A stretch of 64,000 nucleotides of DNA from NCBI RefSeq assembly GCF_040239565.1, contig NZ_JBEHWS010000013.1, positions 59,555 to 123,554 on the forward strand. Reading direction: 5' to 3'. Source of the stretch: Fulvimarina sp040239565 (GTDB lineage: Bacteria > Pseudomonadota > Alphaproteobacteria > Rhizobiales > Rhizobiaceae). The notes beneath the pieces were generated by a model, which saw only the letters and a program-made list of their open reading frames with translations, did not search any database and had not been told where the DNA came from. Positions 55,521 to 64,000 of this stretch are shown one piece after another; within the stretch, counting starts at the first letter, position 1, and every line of letters starts with the position of its first letter. The translations under genes and the position numbers were made by a program.

Positions 55521-56318
55521 TCAGCCCGAAAATGCGCCAACCTGTACGAGGCGTTGGAGCAGATCGAGGTCGGGCTCGCCGGTGACGTCGAGCCCCTCGA
55601 CCTGTTCGAATTCGCGAATCGCGGCCTTTGTGCGCGCGCCAGGGATACCGTCGGCTTCAAGCGTTGCGAGATTGATCGCAGTGAGACCTGTCTGAATTTT
55701 CCGAACCAGATCCTCTTCGTTCAAAGCCTCGGCCCGTTCGAGTTCGATGATCGACGAAACCTGGTCGACATCCTGGATCACGCGGCTGCTGCGCCCGTCC
55801 GGCGTCTCGGCGATCTCGAATTCCTCGGCGTCCGTCCAGTCGGTCGGCTTCGACGATGGGCGCGGCGCCGCATAAGCTCCGACGGCCTTGACCTCCCTCA
55901 ATAGATCTGGCGACGGACGGCCATCAACGGAAAGACCGTTTTCGCGCTGGAAGCGTTCGATTGCAGCGCGCGTCCCGGGTCCGAAGCGGCCATCGATGGA
56001 CCTGTTGTAGTGTCCGGTTCGCGCCAGTGCCTGCTGGAGTTCTGCAAGCAGCGGGTCCGCTTCGTTCGTCGCCGCATCGAGGCTGGGCCCCGGCATGCCG
56101 CGAGTCACGATCAGCGGCGAGTGATGATGCTCGGACTGCGCAAAGAGCGCGTTGCCCGAAACCCAGATGAAGAAGAGGCCGAAAGCCGCCGTTCCCAGCG
56201 AGACGCCGGGATTGGTCCGCAGGACGTGCGCGCCCTTCAGAAGCCCTGTTCTCAGACCGCCGAGAACACGGCCCGAGAACACGGCCATGCCATTAGGCCG
56301 AACGGCGCTGCGGGACAT
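55521..56318 (-). CDS. Membrane-anchored peptidoglycan-binding protein
   Basis: About 265 aa. A membrane segment (SLGTAAFGLFFIWVSGNALF) is followed by a peptidoglycan-binding (PG_binding_1) repeat LQQALARTGHYNRSIDGRFGPGTRAAIERFQRENGL, with a second, weaker copy near the end (IQTGLTAINLATLEADGIPGARTKAAIREFEQ, seen as GIPGARTKAAIREF). The true start is uncertain: candidates at 56351, 56318 and 56288; the first two overlap the 3' end of the histidine-kinase gene (stop at 56293). Translational coupling to the kinase is likely. Confidence 0.85.
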   Translation of the reverse strand: MSRSAVRPNGMAVFSGRVLGGLRTGLLKGAHVLRTNPGVSLGTAAFGLFFIWVSGNALFAQSEHHHSPLIVTRGMPGPSLDAATNEADPLLAELQQALARTGHYNRSIDGRFGPGTRAAIERFQRENGLSVDGRPSPDLLREVKAVGAYAAPRPSSKPTDWTDAEEFEIAETPDGRSSRVIQDVDQVSSIIELERAEALNEEDLVRKIQTGLTAINLATLEADGIPGARTKAAIREFEQVEGLDVTGEPDLDLLQRLVQVGAFSG

Positions 56319-57753
56319 GGGATACACCGGGGTTCTTCGAATGACGGGCATGGTTCAACGCTACGATGTTTTTGTCTTCGAGGGTGGCGGCCTGGCGGGG
56401 CACGAGCGGCATGTCGAGCATGACCTGCGTCCCCTTCCCTTCCGTGCTGGTGATGGTCATGACACCGCCGTGCAGCTCGCACATGCCGCGCACATAGGCG
56501 AGCCCGAGGCCGGTGCCCTCGTAACGGCGGGACATGCCGCAGGAGGCCTGGACGAAGGGCTTTCCGAGCTTGCCGATCTGATCGGCGGCAATGCCGATTC
56601 CGGTATCCGAAACGCTCAGCTTCAGATCGCGTCCGGCGCGCTCCCAGGAAAGCGTAACGCGGCCTGAGTCTGTGAACTTCACCGCATTGGCGAGCAGGTT
56701 GACCAACATATGGTTGAGCGCGCGGCGATCGCCGTGGATCGTCGTGCCGCCGGCAGGGCTTTCGACTTCGATCGCGATGCCCTTCTCGTCCGCCTGGCAG
56801 CGCACCATGGCGCTAGCCTCTTCGACGACCTCATCGAGCAGAAAATGCTCGCAATGCAGCTGATAGGCGCCCGCCTCGATCTTCGAGACGTCAAGGATGT
56901 CGTTCACCACGGAAAGAAGATGGCGCCCCGAGCTCTGGATCAGGCCCACATATTCGCGTTGCTTATCCGAGCCGAGTGCGCCGAAGAGCTCGTTTTCCAG
57001 AATGCCGGAAAACCCGATGATGGCATTGAGCGGCGTGCGAAGCTCATGACTGACCATCGCGAGCATCGCCTCGGAGAGACGGCCCGGCTCCGGTTCGGCC
57101 GGTTCGCCAGTCTTGTCGGGAGCTTGGCTCAGCACGGCCAGAACGTTGGCGTCGCCGTCGAGCGGCAGGATATGCAGAAGCCGGCTTTCGCGGGTGCGGA
57201 GGCGCACGGTCACAGGCTTGGCCGAACGCTCGCGCAATGCAGCCATTGCGGTCGAGCGGCTCGCCGCATCAAGAAGATCGAAGAAGACGGGCGGACCGGC
57301 GCGCACGGCGAGGTCATCCGTCAGGCCCTGACCTGCCCGGTTGCAGTTGATGATGCAGCCGGCGGACGAAACGACATAGGCCGAAGCTTCGAAAAGATCG
57401 GCGAGCGGGAGGGCGGCGCCGCTCGTTGCCTCGGACACATGCGTCTTCGCATTTTCGCGCTTATCACTCGCTGTGCCCGAAGAACCGAACAGCGAAGCCG
57501 CCGCGACCGCGATACCCGCCAGAAAAAGCGGCGCCGCGACGATCGCGCCGCTCATATCGGCGGCGGCCATCACGGGCGTTGCGACCGAGGCCAGAAGCGC
57601 GCCCGTCAGAAGGGCACTGTTCCAATGCCTTCGTTTCAAGCCCGCGAAGGGCTGCTGGGCCTGCATGCCATCGAGCGGCGGAGTCACGCTCCCGGTCCGC
57701 AAGCCGGAACCGGTGCTCGATCCCGTCGCTGCCTCGCTCGCTAAAAACACCAT
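56293..57753 (-). CDS. Membrane sensor histidine kinase
   Basis: 486 aa. Two hydrophobic segments near the N-terminus, a PAS-like middle (ASAYVVSSAGCIINCNRAG), then HisKA with H-box AMVSHELRTPLNAIIGFS and the ATPase domain: N-box NLLANAVKFT, G1 DTGIGIAADQIG, G2 GTGLGLAYV. No receiver domain and no response regulator beside it. The H-box resembles cell-cycle kinases of alphaproteobacteria (PleC/DivJ type), but the signal is unknown. Start at the ATG 57753; a GTG at 57762 is possible. A palindrome lies upstream (57875-57888). Confidence 0.93.
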   Translation of the reverse strand: MVFLASEAATGSSTGSGLRTGSVTPPLDGMQAQQPFAGLKRRHWNSALLTGALLASVATPVMAAADMSGAIVAAPLFLAGIAVAAASLFGSSGTASDKRENAKTHVSEATSGAALPLADLFEASAYVVSSAGCIINCNRAGQGLTDDLAVRAGPPVFFDLLDAASRSTAMAALRERSAKPVTVRLRTRESRLLHILPLDGDANVLAVLSQAPDKTGEPAEPEPGRLSEAMLAMVSHELRTPLNAIIGFSGILENELFGALGSDKQREYVGLIQSSGRHLLSVVNDILDVSKIEAGAYQLHCEHFLLDEVVEEASAMVRCQADEKGIAIEVESPAGGTTIHGDRRALNHMLVNLLANAVKFTDSGRVTLSWERAGRDLKLSVSDTGIGIAADQIGKLGKPFVQASCGMSRRYEGTGLGLAYVRGMCELHGGVMTITSTEGKGTQVMLDMPLVPRQAATLEDKNIVALNHARHSKNPGVSHVPQRRSA

Positions 57754-57874
57754 ACGCAACACTCTTCATGCCATTCGCGAGACAGGCAGGGCGCAACAGG
57801 CCCTTCCGCCTCACTTCGAGGAGAAGTTCGAAGGGGAGAATGCCGCAGAGTTTTTAAGGAAGGCATAAACCGTG

Positions 57875-57888
57875 CCGATACTTATCGG
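57875..57888. repeat. Perfect short palindrome upstream of histidine-kinase gene
   Basis: CCGATACTTATCGG (6+2+6) lies about 120 bp upstream of the kinase start, between it and the MBL gene stop. It could be an operator; no known regulator recognised. Confidence 0.3.
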
Positions 57889-57928
57889 TGGACGGCTCAA
57901 AAAACGACGACGCCACGAGCAGAGGCCG

Positions 57929-58780
57929 TTAGTCGATCAGGAACGGCCCATCGCTGCTATGCGGGTCCGGGCCAGCCACAACCCCGCTCTCGAAAAGCTC
58001 GACCAGATGGGCCTTCACCGAATAGCCCGCCGCGACCGCCAGCCCGCCCTCAGCACCCGGATAATGGCGCGCGACAAGGTCCGAAATTGTCGCCGGAGCC
58101 TCTCTCAGACTGGCAAGAATCATCTCCTCGCGCTGACGGCGGTGATTGAGAAAATTCCGCACGAGCCGGCTTGGTCGCTCGATCGGATCGCCGTGCCCCG
58201 GCAGATAGATTGCATCATCGCGATCCATCAGCTTTCGCAGCGAATCGCGATACTGGCGCATGGAGCCATCCGGCGGGATGACGACGGTCGTCGACCAGCC
58301 CATCACATGGTCGCCGGTCAAAAGAATGCCAAGCGATGGCAGAGCGAAGGCCAGGTGATCCGACGTGTGTCCAGGAGTCCCGACGACCTCTATCCGATGG
58401 CCGGCGAGATCGAGTGCTTCGCCATCCGCAAGCGGGCGGTCGGGATGGAGCGCGGAGAAATCGACCGAGGCCTGATAGGCGATATCGGGCGACGACGCTG
58501 CAAGAAGCGGTGCGTCGAAACGCTTGCGGGCGCTCGTAACGAGGCCGCTGTGATCGCCGTGCCTGTGGGTAAGCATCACCGCTTCGACGCAGCGAGAACC
58601 GACTGCCTCAGACAGGGCGCCAAGATGGGCCTCATCTTCCGGCCCAGGATCAATGAGGACACACACATCGGCGTTTCCGACGACATAGCTGTTGGTACCC
58701 TTGAAGGTCATCGGGCCCGGATTGTCGGCGGTCACGCGGACGATGCCTTCCGGCAGCGAGAGGGGCTTTTCCTCAGGCAC
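57929..58780 (-). CDS. MBL-fold metallo-hydrolase
   Basis: 283 aa. Zinc motif THRHGDH, later GTPGHTSDHLAF, LLTGDHVMGW and the final YLPGHGDPIE, with a C-terminal winged-helix-like part as in LACTB2-type hydrolases. Substrate unknown (thioester or RNA hydrolases are in this group). Its ATG overlaps the last 8 bp of cobN, so it is the third gene of the cobW-cobN-MBL transcript, a link that may be only positional. Confidence 0.92.
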   Translation of the reverse strand: MPEEKPLSLPEGIVRVTADNPGPMTFKGTNSYVVGNADVCVLIDPGPEDEAHLGALSEAVGSRCVEAVMLTHRHGDHSGLVTSARKRFDAPLLAASSPDIAYQASVDFSALHPDRPLADGEALDLAGHRIEVVGTPGHTSDHLAFALPSLGILLTGDHVMGWSTTVVIPPDGSMRQYRDSLRKLMDRDDAIYLPGHGDPIERPSRLVRNFLNHRRQREEMILASLREAPATISDLVARHYPGAEGGLAVAAGYSVKAHLVELFESGVVAGPDPHSSDGPFLID

Positions 58781-61700
58781 CGGCCGTCTCGCTGTCGGAA
58801 GCTACGGCGGTTCTTCGTTCGCGAGTGATCTCCCCGAGCTCTGCTCGTGCGGAATTGCTCTTCGGCGTCCACAATCCACGCTCGATCGCCTCAGCCAGCC
58901 GGTCTGCCATCTCCGCAAAGGCGTTACGATTGTTCTCTTCCATGAAGGCCCGCACCTCGGGATCGAGGACGAAGGCCCGGTAGACGGCATCGAAATGATG
59001 GTCTTTCACCGCCCCGGTCGTAGCCGCGAAGGCGAACATGTAGTCGACCGTCGCCGTGATCTCGAAAGCGCCCTTGTAGCCATGCCGCATGACGCCGGCG
59101 ATCCATTTCGGATTGACGACGCGGGCGCGCACCACCCGACCGATCTCCTCGTCCAGCGCCCGGATAATCGGGCGCTCGGGCCGCGAATGATCGTTGTGAT
59201 AGATGGCGGGCCGCGCGCCGGAGAGATGCTCCGCGGCGGCTGTCATCCCGCCCTCGAACTGGTAATAGTCGTCGGAATCGAGGAGATCGTGCTCGCGATT
59301 GTCCTGATTCTGGACCACAGCATCGATGCCAGCGAGGCGCCTTTCGAAGCCTTCGCGCTCCGGCGCGCCTTCCGCATCGCGGCCATAGGCGTAACCGCCC
59401 CATTCAAGATAGCTCTCGGCGAGGTCGGCGGCCGTGTCCCAGCCTTTTTCGTCGATCAGCGCCTGAAGCCCTGCCCCGTAAGCGCCAGGCTTGGAGCCAT
59501 AGACTCGGAAGCCTGCACGCTTCGCGGCCTCGTCTTCACTCGTCCCGGAGGCGATCAGCTCTTTCTTTTCGGCCGCAATCCGCGCCGCGATCGGGTTGTC
59601 CTCTTCGTCTTCGTTCAGCGCTGCGACGGCCCGCACCGCTCGGTCGAAGAGCGCGATCTGGTCAGGAAAGGCATCGCGGAAAAAACCGGAAATCCGCAGG
59701 GTGACATCGACGCGAGGACGACCGAGCTCGGCGAGCGTCAGCACGCGAAAGCCGGTCACCCGACGCGAGGCGCGATCCCATTCAGGCGTCACGCCGATCA
59801 GCGCGAGCGCCTGCGCGATGTCGTCGCCGCCTGTGCGCATGTTCGACGTGCCCCAGGCGGTGAGCCCGATGCTCTGCGGATAGTCGCCATGGTCCTGCAT
59901 GTGCCGCGTGACGAGCAGTTCCGCTGATTTTCGCCCGAGCTCGAACGCTGCCTCCGTGGGCACTGCGCGGGTATCGACCGAAAAGAAGTTCCGGCCCGTG
60001 GGTAGCACATCCGGCCGCCCCCGCGTCGGCGCTCCGGACGGACCCGGCTGGACGAACCGGCCTGAAAGCCCGGTCAACAGTCCGTCGATCTCCGCGCGTC
60101 CACAGGCCTCGACGGAAGGCATCAGCCGGCTGTGGATATCAGCCAGGATTGCCGCCGTCTGCGGCATTCCTTCCGGGCGCACCTCGCCCGCGACCAGCTG
60201 CGCTGCAAAGAGTTCGATCCGCTCGATCGTGTCGCCGTTCGTCCGCCACGGATCGGTGGATATCCTTTGGAGTTGCTGTGGATACGGCCCTTCCCATGGC
60301 CGCGCCATATCGCAATCCAGTGGATCGAAATCGGTCTCACCCAGCAAGTCCGCCGCAATCGCCCGGTGAAGCGAGCCCTCCGCCAGTTCGTGGCCGCGGG
60401 GCAGCCGCGCAAGCGCTACCGTGAGATCGGTGAGAAGCCGGCCCTCCGGCGCCTTGCCGAAGATGTGGAGCCCGTCGCGAATCTGCATCTCCTTCAGATC
60501 GCAGAGATAGGCGTCGAGCTTTTCCAGCGCGGTCTCGTCGCCTTCGTCCCCGCCAATCCCGGCATCCTGATCGAGGCCGATATCGCGCACGAGATCGAGA
60601 ATGCGCGGCTTCAGCAGCGCCAGCCGGCGGGGATCGGTGCCCGAAGCTTCGTAGTATTCGTCGACGAGCGCTTCGAGGTCCTTGAGGTCTCCGTAGGTCT
60701 CGGCGCGGGTAAGCGGCGGTGTCAGATGATCGACGATCACCGCGCTCGCTCGGCGCTTGGCCTGCGTCCCTTCGCCCGGATCGTTGACGATGAAAGGATA
60801 GAGATGCGGGATTGGCCCGAATACGGCCTCCGGAAAGCAATCCGTGGACAACGCCAGCGCCTTGCCCGGCAGCCATTCGAGATTGCCGTGTTTGCCCATA
60901 TGCACGACCGCATCCGCATCGGCCTTCGTCCTCAGATAGGCATAGAAAGCGATGTAGCTGTGCGGCGACACGAGATCCGGCGAGTGGTAGGTCTCCTTCG
61001 GATCGATATTGTAGCCGCGGGCCGGCTGGATGCCGAGGAGCGTGTTGCCGATGCGGGTGATCGGCAGGACGAACGCGTCCGTTTCCTCATGCCGGACGAC
61101 GAACGGATCGGCCTCCGCCTCACCCCAGCGCTCCGTCACTCGGACGCGGACCGCTTCGGAAAGCGTTTCGAAAAAGGCACGATAATCCGCAAGCGAGAGC
61201 GTCTCTCGAATTTCGCGCGCGTCTGTACCGGCGTTCGTCGGACCAGCCATCAAATGATCGATCAGCGCATTGCCATCGGCAGGGATATCGCCGACCGCAT
61301 AGCCCGCCGCTCCCATCGCCCGCAGCACCTCGATCGTACCAGCCGGCGTATCGAGCCCCACGCCGTTGCCAAGCCGCCCGTCGCGGTTCGGATAATTGGC
61401 TAGGACCAGAGCGATCTGCTTCTCGGCATTAGCCTTCCCACGCAATCGCGCCCAGCGTGCAGCAAGGGCCGCGACGAACTCGACCCGGTCGGCGACCGGC
61501 CTATGCGCGACGATATCGGTCTCGGTGAGATCGTCCCATTCGCCAGCGGTCTTGAAGGCAATCGCGCGTGAGAGAACCCGGCCATCAACCTCCGGCAACG
61601 CAACGCTCATCGCAAGATCACGCGCCGAAAGGCCCTGGCTTGACGCCTCCCAGGCCTTCGCATCGCCACTTGCGAGCACCGCCTGCATGACGAAGGCGCC

Positions 61701-62528
61701 GCTTTCTTCCAGCACGGTCGGTTCGCGCTCCGCGCCCGGCGAGGACACCGCGAAACCGGTGAGATTCACGACGACATCCGGCGGGTTCTCTGCGAACAGC
61801 CCGCGTACGGTCTCGATAGAAACCGCGTCCTTGAGGCTGGAGACGAAAATCGCCTCGGTATCAACCCCGGCTTCCGCCAAAGCCCGCGCCAAGGCTTCGA
61901 TGGCCTGTGTCTGCCCGCTCTGGACGAGAGCCCGGTAGAAGATGATGGCAGCGCGGGGTTTATCTTGTCGATGGCCGCCTCGAGCCAATCCCAGCCGACC
62001 CGCCTTCAGGAGCGGTCGTGCATCCTCGGGCATCTCCGATCCGTCGAGCACTGCCCTGCAGCCGCGCAGGAAACTGTCGGCGTTTTCAGCGCCGCCCTCG
62101 ATGAGATAGCGCCAAAGTTGCGCGCGCTCCGACGGCTCCAGCATGTCGTATTCATCGAGTCCGGCATCCGGCTTGTCGTCACCCGGCAGCACGCAGAGCT
62201 TCGCGCCGGATTTTTTCGCCGCCGCATGGAGCGCATCGAGCCCATAGGGCCAATAGGCGCGCCCGCCGAGCAGCCGCAAGACGATGAGCTTCGCATGACC
62301 CGCCGTGCGCTCGATATAAGCATCGACGGACATCGGATGCTTGAGCCGCAGAAAATTGGCCAGACGCAACGTGGGCGCCTCGTCACCAAGCCGCCGAGCG
62401 GCACCCGCGAGGCTCGCGATTTCGGTATCGGCCGCCGTCAGGAAGACCACATCGGCCGGCGACTGGCCGAGATCGACCGCCTCACCACCGTCGTCGATCG
62501 TTCCTTTCTGGGCGAGAAGAAGATGCAT
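58773..62528 (-). CDS. cobN: Aerobic cobaltochelatase subunit CobN
   Basis: 1,251 aa, the usual size of this large ATP-dependent chelatase subunit that inserts cobalt into hydrogenobyrinic acid diamide in the aerobic B12 pathway, with CobS and CobT (not in this window). Family segments: VHMGKHGNLEWLPGKALALS, the YPFIVNDPGEGTQAKRR region, GLTAWGTSNMRTGGDD and RVVNPKWIAGVMRHGYKGAFE. Starts 12 bp after cobW and overlaps the MBL gene by 8 bp. Intact. Confidence 0.97.
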   Translation of the reverse strand: MHLLLAQKGTIDDGGEAVDLGQSPADVVFLTAADTEIASLAGAARRLGDEAPTLRLANFLRLKHPMSVDAYIERTAGHAKLIVLRLLGGRAYWPYGLDALHAAAKKSGAKLCVLPGDDKPDAGLDEYDMLEPSERAQLWRYLIEGGAENADSFLRGCRAVLDGSEMPEDARPLLKAGRLGLARGGHRQDKPRAAIIFYRALVQSGQTQAIEALARALAEAGVDTEAIFVSSLKDAVSIETVRGLFAENPPDVVVNLTGFAVSSPGAEREPTVLEESGAFVMQAVLASGDAKAWEASSQGLSARDLAMSVALPEVDGRVLSRAIAFKTAGEWDDLTETDIVAHRPVADRVEFVAALAARWARLRGKANAEKQIALVLANYPNRDGRLGNGVGLDTPAGTIEVLRAMGAAGYAVGDIPADGNALIDHLMAGPTNAGTDAREIRETLSLADYRAFFETLSEAVRVRVTERWGEAEADPFVVRHEETDAFVLPITRIGNTLLGIQPARGYNIDPKETYHSPDLVSPHSYIAFYAYLRTKADADAVVHMGKHGNLEWLPGKALALSTDCFPEAVFGPIPHLYPFIVNDPGEGTQAKRRASAVIVDHLTPPLTRAETYGDLKDLEALVDEYYEASGTDPRRLALLKPRILDLVRDIGLDQDAGIGGDEGDETALEKLDAYLCDLKEMQIRDGLHIFGKAPEGRLLTDLTVALARLPRGHELAEGSLHRAIAADLLGETDFDPLDCDMARPWEGPYPQQLQRISTDPWRTNGDTIERIELFAAQLVAGEVRPEGMPQTAAILADIHSRLMPSVEACGRAEIDGLLTGLSGRFVQPGPSGAPTRGRPDVLPTGRNFFSVDTRAVPTEAAFELGRKSAELLVTRHMQDHGDYPQSIGLTAWGTSNMRTGGDDIAQALALIGVTPEWDRASRRVTGFRVLTLAELGRPRVDVTLRISGFFRDAFPDQIALFDRAVRAVAALNEDEEDNPIAARIAAEKKELIASGTSEDEAAKRAGFRVYGSKPGAYGAGLQALIDEKGWDTAADLAESYLEWGGYAYGRDAEGAPEREGFERRLAGIDAVVQNQDNREHDLLDSDDYYQFEGGMTAAAEHLSGARPAIYHNDHSRPERPIIRALDEEIGRVVRARVVNPKWIAGVMRHGYKGAFEITATVDYMFAFAATTGAVKDHHFDAVYRAFVLDPEVRAFMEENNRNAFAEMADRLAEAIERGLWTPKSNSARAELGEITRERRTAVASDSETAGA

Positions 62529-62540
62529 GTGTCGAACCGC

Positions 62541-63629
62541 TTATTCCGCGGCTTGGCGCGCCTCTCCCGAGACGATCGCATTCAGCTCGTTCGTGATCTC
62601 ATCGCGTGCTGCCGCATCGAGATCGTGATGCAGCCCGATGACGACAAGCTTCGTCTCACGCATCTCGTCAGACTTCCACGGCCGGTCGAAATAAGTCTCG
62701 AGCCGCTTGCCCACCGCCTGGACGACGAGCCGCATCCTCTTGCCCGGAACGTCTGCAAACCCCTTCAGGCGCAGGATGTCATGCCGCGCGATGAGCGCCG
62801 GAAGCGCAGCTTCGAAAGCATCCCTATCGGCAAGCGACCCCGCATCGACGACGAAGCTCTCGAACTCATCGTGGTCATGCTCGTGAGGCTCGCCGATTTC
62901 ATGCTCCATCTCGTGATGGGACTTGCGGTCGATGATCAGGTTTTCCGTCCCCGCCTCGATGCCCAGAAGCACGTCCGTCGGCAGCTTACCGTTTTCGCTT
63001 ACAACCGTGCGCACGGTGCGCCCGGTCTTGGCTGCAATCTCCGAGCGCACCTTTTCCAGCGCGCCGAGGTCGATCAGATCCGCTTTGTTGAGAACCACGA
63101 GGTCGGCCGCGCGCAGCTGGTCCTCGAACAGCTCTTCCAGCGGATTGTCGTGGTCGAGGCTCTCGTCGGCCGCGCGCTGGGCGGCCACCTTCTCTTCGTC
63201 GTCCGACAAACGCCCATCTGCGACGGCCGCCGCATCGACCACGGTCACGACGCCGTCGACGGTCACGTTCGTCTTCACCTCAGGCCAGTTGAACGCGGCG
63301 ACGAGCGGCTGCGGCAGTGCAAGTCCACTCGTCTCGATCACGATATGATCGGGCTTCTCTTCCCGAGCGAGAAGCTTGGTCATGGTCGGGATGAAGTCGT
63401 CGGCCACCGTGCAGCAGATGCAGCCATTGGTCAGCTCGACGACGTCGTCCTCAGTGCAGGTCTCGATCCCGCAGCCGGTGAGAATGTTGCCATCGACGCC
63501 AAGATCGCCGAATTCGTTGATGATCAACGCGATCTTACGACCGCCGGCATCTGCCAGCATGTTGCGGATAAGCGTCGTCTTGCCCGCGCCCAGGAATCCG
63601 GTGATGACGGTGGCGGGTATTTTCGACAT
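62541..63629 (-). CDS. cobW: CobW family GTPase, cobalamin-associated metallochaperone
   Basis: 362 aa from the ATG at 63629, preferred to the longer reading at 63677. G-domain loop GFLGAGKTTLIRN, metal-binding CXCC motif NGCICCTV, NKADLID and a His-rich insert (SHHEMEHEIGEPHEHDHDE) before the CobW_C domain. CobW proteins deliver Co2+ to cobaltochelatase at the expense of GTP; the adjacent cobN supports that role rather than a zinc paralogue. A hairpin (63659-63680) precedes the gene; no cobalamin riboswitch box was found. Confidence 0.96.
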   Translation of the reverse strand: MSKIPATVITGFLGAGKTTLIRNMLADAGGRKIALIINEFGDLGVDGNILTGCGIETCTEDDVVELTNGCICCTVADDFIPTMTKLLAREEKPDHIVIETSGLALPQPLVAAFNWPEVKTNVTVDGVVTVVDAAAVADGRLSDDEEKVAAQRAADESLDHDNPLEELFEDQLRAADLVVLNKADLIDLGALEKVRSEIAAKTGRTVRTVVSENGKLPTDVLLGIEAGTENLIIDRKSHHEMEHEIGEPHEHDHDEFESFVVDAGSLADRDAFEAALPALIARHDILRLKGFADVPGKRMRLVVQAVGKRLETYFDRPWKSDEMRETKLVVIGLHHDLDAAARDEITNELNAIVSGEARQAAE

Positions 63630-63658
63630 GGATCGCGTACCTCTTGAACATGGTTTCG

Positions 63659-63680
63659 GCTTTGCACCATAGGGCAAAGC
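63659..63680. repeat. 7-bp inverted repeat in cobW leader
   Basis: Arms GCTTTGC and GCAAAGC with an 8-base loop, 30-51 bp upstream of the cobW ATG. Could be an operator or leader hairpin. No known motif. Confidence 0.3.
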
Positions 63681-63828
63681 GCGTTTGCGCCTATGTCGCG
63701 CATATACCGGGCGAGGTCGAGGGGGTCCGTATTGGAAGCGAGGAGGCCTCCGGGCGTCCGGTTCAAGATAGCCGCTGCACCGTGGTCAGCCGCCGGGGCT
63801 GGCATTTCCTCTACCCCCGAACGCATAG

Positions 63829-63857
63829 AAGCCCCGTCCGTTTTTGCGGCGGGGCTT
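63829..63857 (-). terminator. Hairpin terminator downstream of 5S rRNA
   Basis: Arms AAGCCCCG and CGGGGCTT with a G/A-rich loop on the minus strand. It lies about 65 bp past the 3' end of the 5S gene, where rrn operons end. The U-run after the stem is weak leftward (TTCTATG) and better rightward (TTTCGTTTG), so orientation is uncertain. Confidence 0.55.
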
Positions 63858-63873
63858 TCGTTTGTTCTGAGTT

Positions 63874-63891
63874 TTGTTGTTGTTGTTGTTG
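63874..63891. repeat. Trinucleotide repeat (TTG)6
   Basis: Six perfect TTG units between the 5S rRNA end and the terminator hairpin. A simple sequence repeat in a non-coding stretch. Confidence 0.8.
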
Positions 63892-63921
63892 TGAAGAAGG
63901 TTTTTTGTTCTGCGTTTGGCG

Positions 63922-64000
63922 GACCTGGCGGCGACCGACTTTCCCGCGTCTTGAGACGAAGTATCATAGGCGCTGGCGCGTTTCACGGCCGAGTTCGGAA
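63922..64000 (-). rRNA. rrf: 5S ribosomal RNA, 3' part (cut by window edge)
   Basis: On the minus strand the last 79 bases read like the 3' two-thirds of alphaproteobacterial 5S rRNA: CCGAACTCGGCCGTGAAACG, then GATACTTCGTCTCAAGACGC, GGGAAAGTCGGTCG and the 3' end CCGCCAGGTC. The 5' part lies beyond 64000; a 23S gene would be expected further right. It marks the end of an rRNA operon directed towards cobW. Confidence 0.93.

Noticed and set aside
60132..61403. 423-codon plus-strand ORF opposite cobN
   Set aside because: Shadow of cobN; composition is that of an antisense frame.
63630..63921. Cobalamin riboswitch upstream of cobW
   Set aside because: Looked for a B12-box and the conserved core on the minus strand; none seen.

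Overview
The window reads as part of the chromosome of a Hyphomicrobiales (Rhizobiales) alphaproteobacterium. The evidence is the irr / fabA-fabB-fabI block typical of rhizobia, CobN/CobW aerobic cobalamin genes, a DUF1491 protein, GC-rich codon use, and a rhizobial-type 5S rRNA at the right edge. A family such as Aurantimonadaceae is possible, but this is a guess.

Positions 1-40,350 hold a large iron-siderophore locus built from two divergent operons that share one promoter region (about 16,356-16,660). The leftward operon encodes, in order: an NRPS with an N-terminal docking domain and a C-terminal thioester reductase (C-A-T-R), an N-methyltransferase-like SAM enzyme, a class III aminotransferase, an MbtH protein, two unrecognised all-helical small proteins, a PKS module (KS-AT-KR-ACP), and an NRPS (C-A-T-C...) that runs off the left edge. 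Most of its genes overlap by 4 bp. The rightward operon encodes a fatty-acyl-AMP ligase fused to a carrier domain, a second PKS module, a luciferase-like flavin monooxygenase, two NRPSs whose adenylation pockets read as glycine-specific (the first with a degenerate epimerase-like tail), and a MATE exporter. It is followed by a TonB-dependent receptor. A convergent ABC importer (binding protein, two FecCD permeases, ATPase) completes the uptake system.

Palindromes of the form TGA-N9-TCA, the RirA/IRO iron box of rhizobia, lie exactly between the divergent operons, where one box covers both opposed -35 hexamers, and upstream of the ABC importer. A possible Irr (ICE) element lies beside the first. 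The enzyme set resembles the fabrubactin/anachelin siderophore family, in which a DOPA-derived dimethyl-tetrahydroquinoline (Dmaq) end group is made by reductive release, amination and N-methylation. The exact product here is not determined, and the assembly line continues beyond position 1.

Positions 40,700-64,000 are mostly housekeeping genes: a D-2-hydroxyacid dehydrogenase, an SH3 exported protein, the iron regulator Irr, an exported protein, fabA-fabB-fabI, a small hypothetical protein, an ornithine cyclodeaminase homologue, ureA and ureD (with no ureB/ureC beside them), an exported protein, an AsmA protein, acetoacetyl-CoA synthetase, a lower-GC membrane protein, DUF1491, a peptidoglycan-binding protein, a histidine kinase, an MBL hydrolase, cobN, cobW and the 3' part of a 5S rRNA gene (minus strand). 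Thus iron uptake, its probable regulator Irr and cobalt chelation genes lie within about 25 kb of each other.
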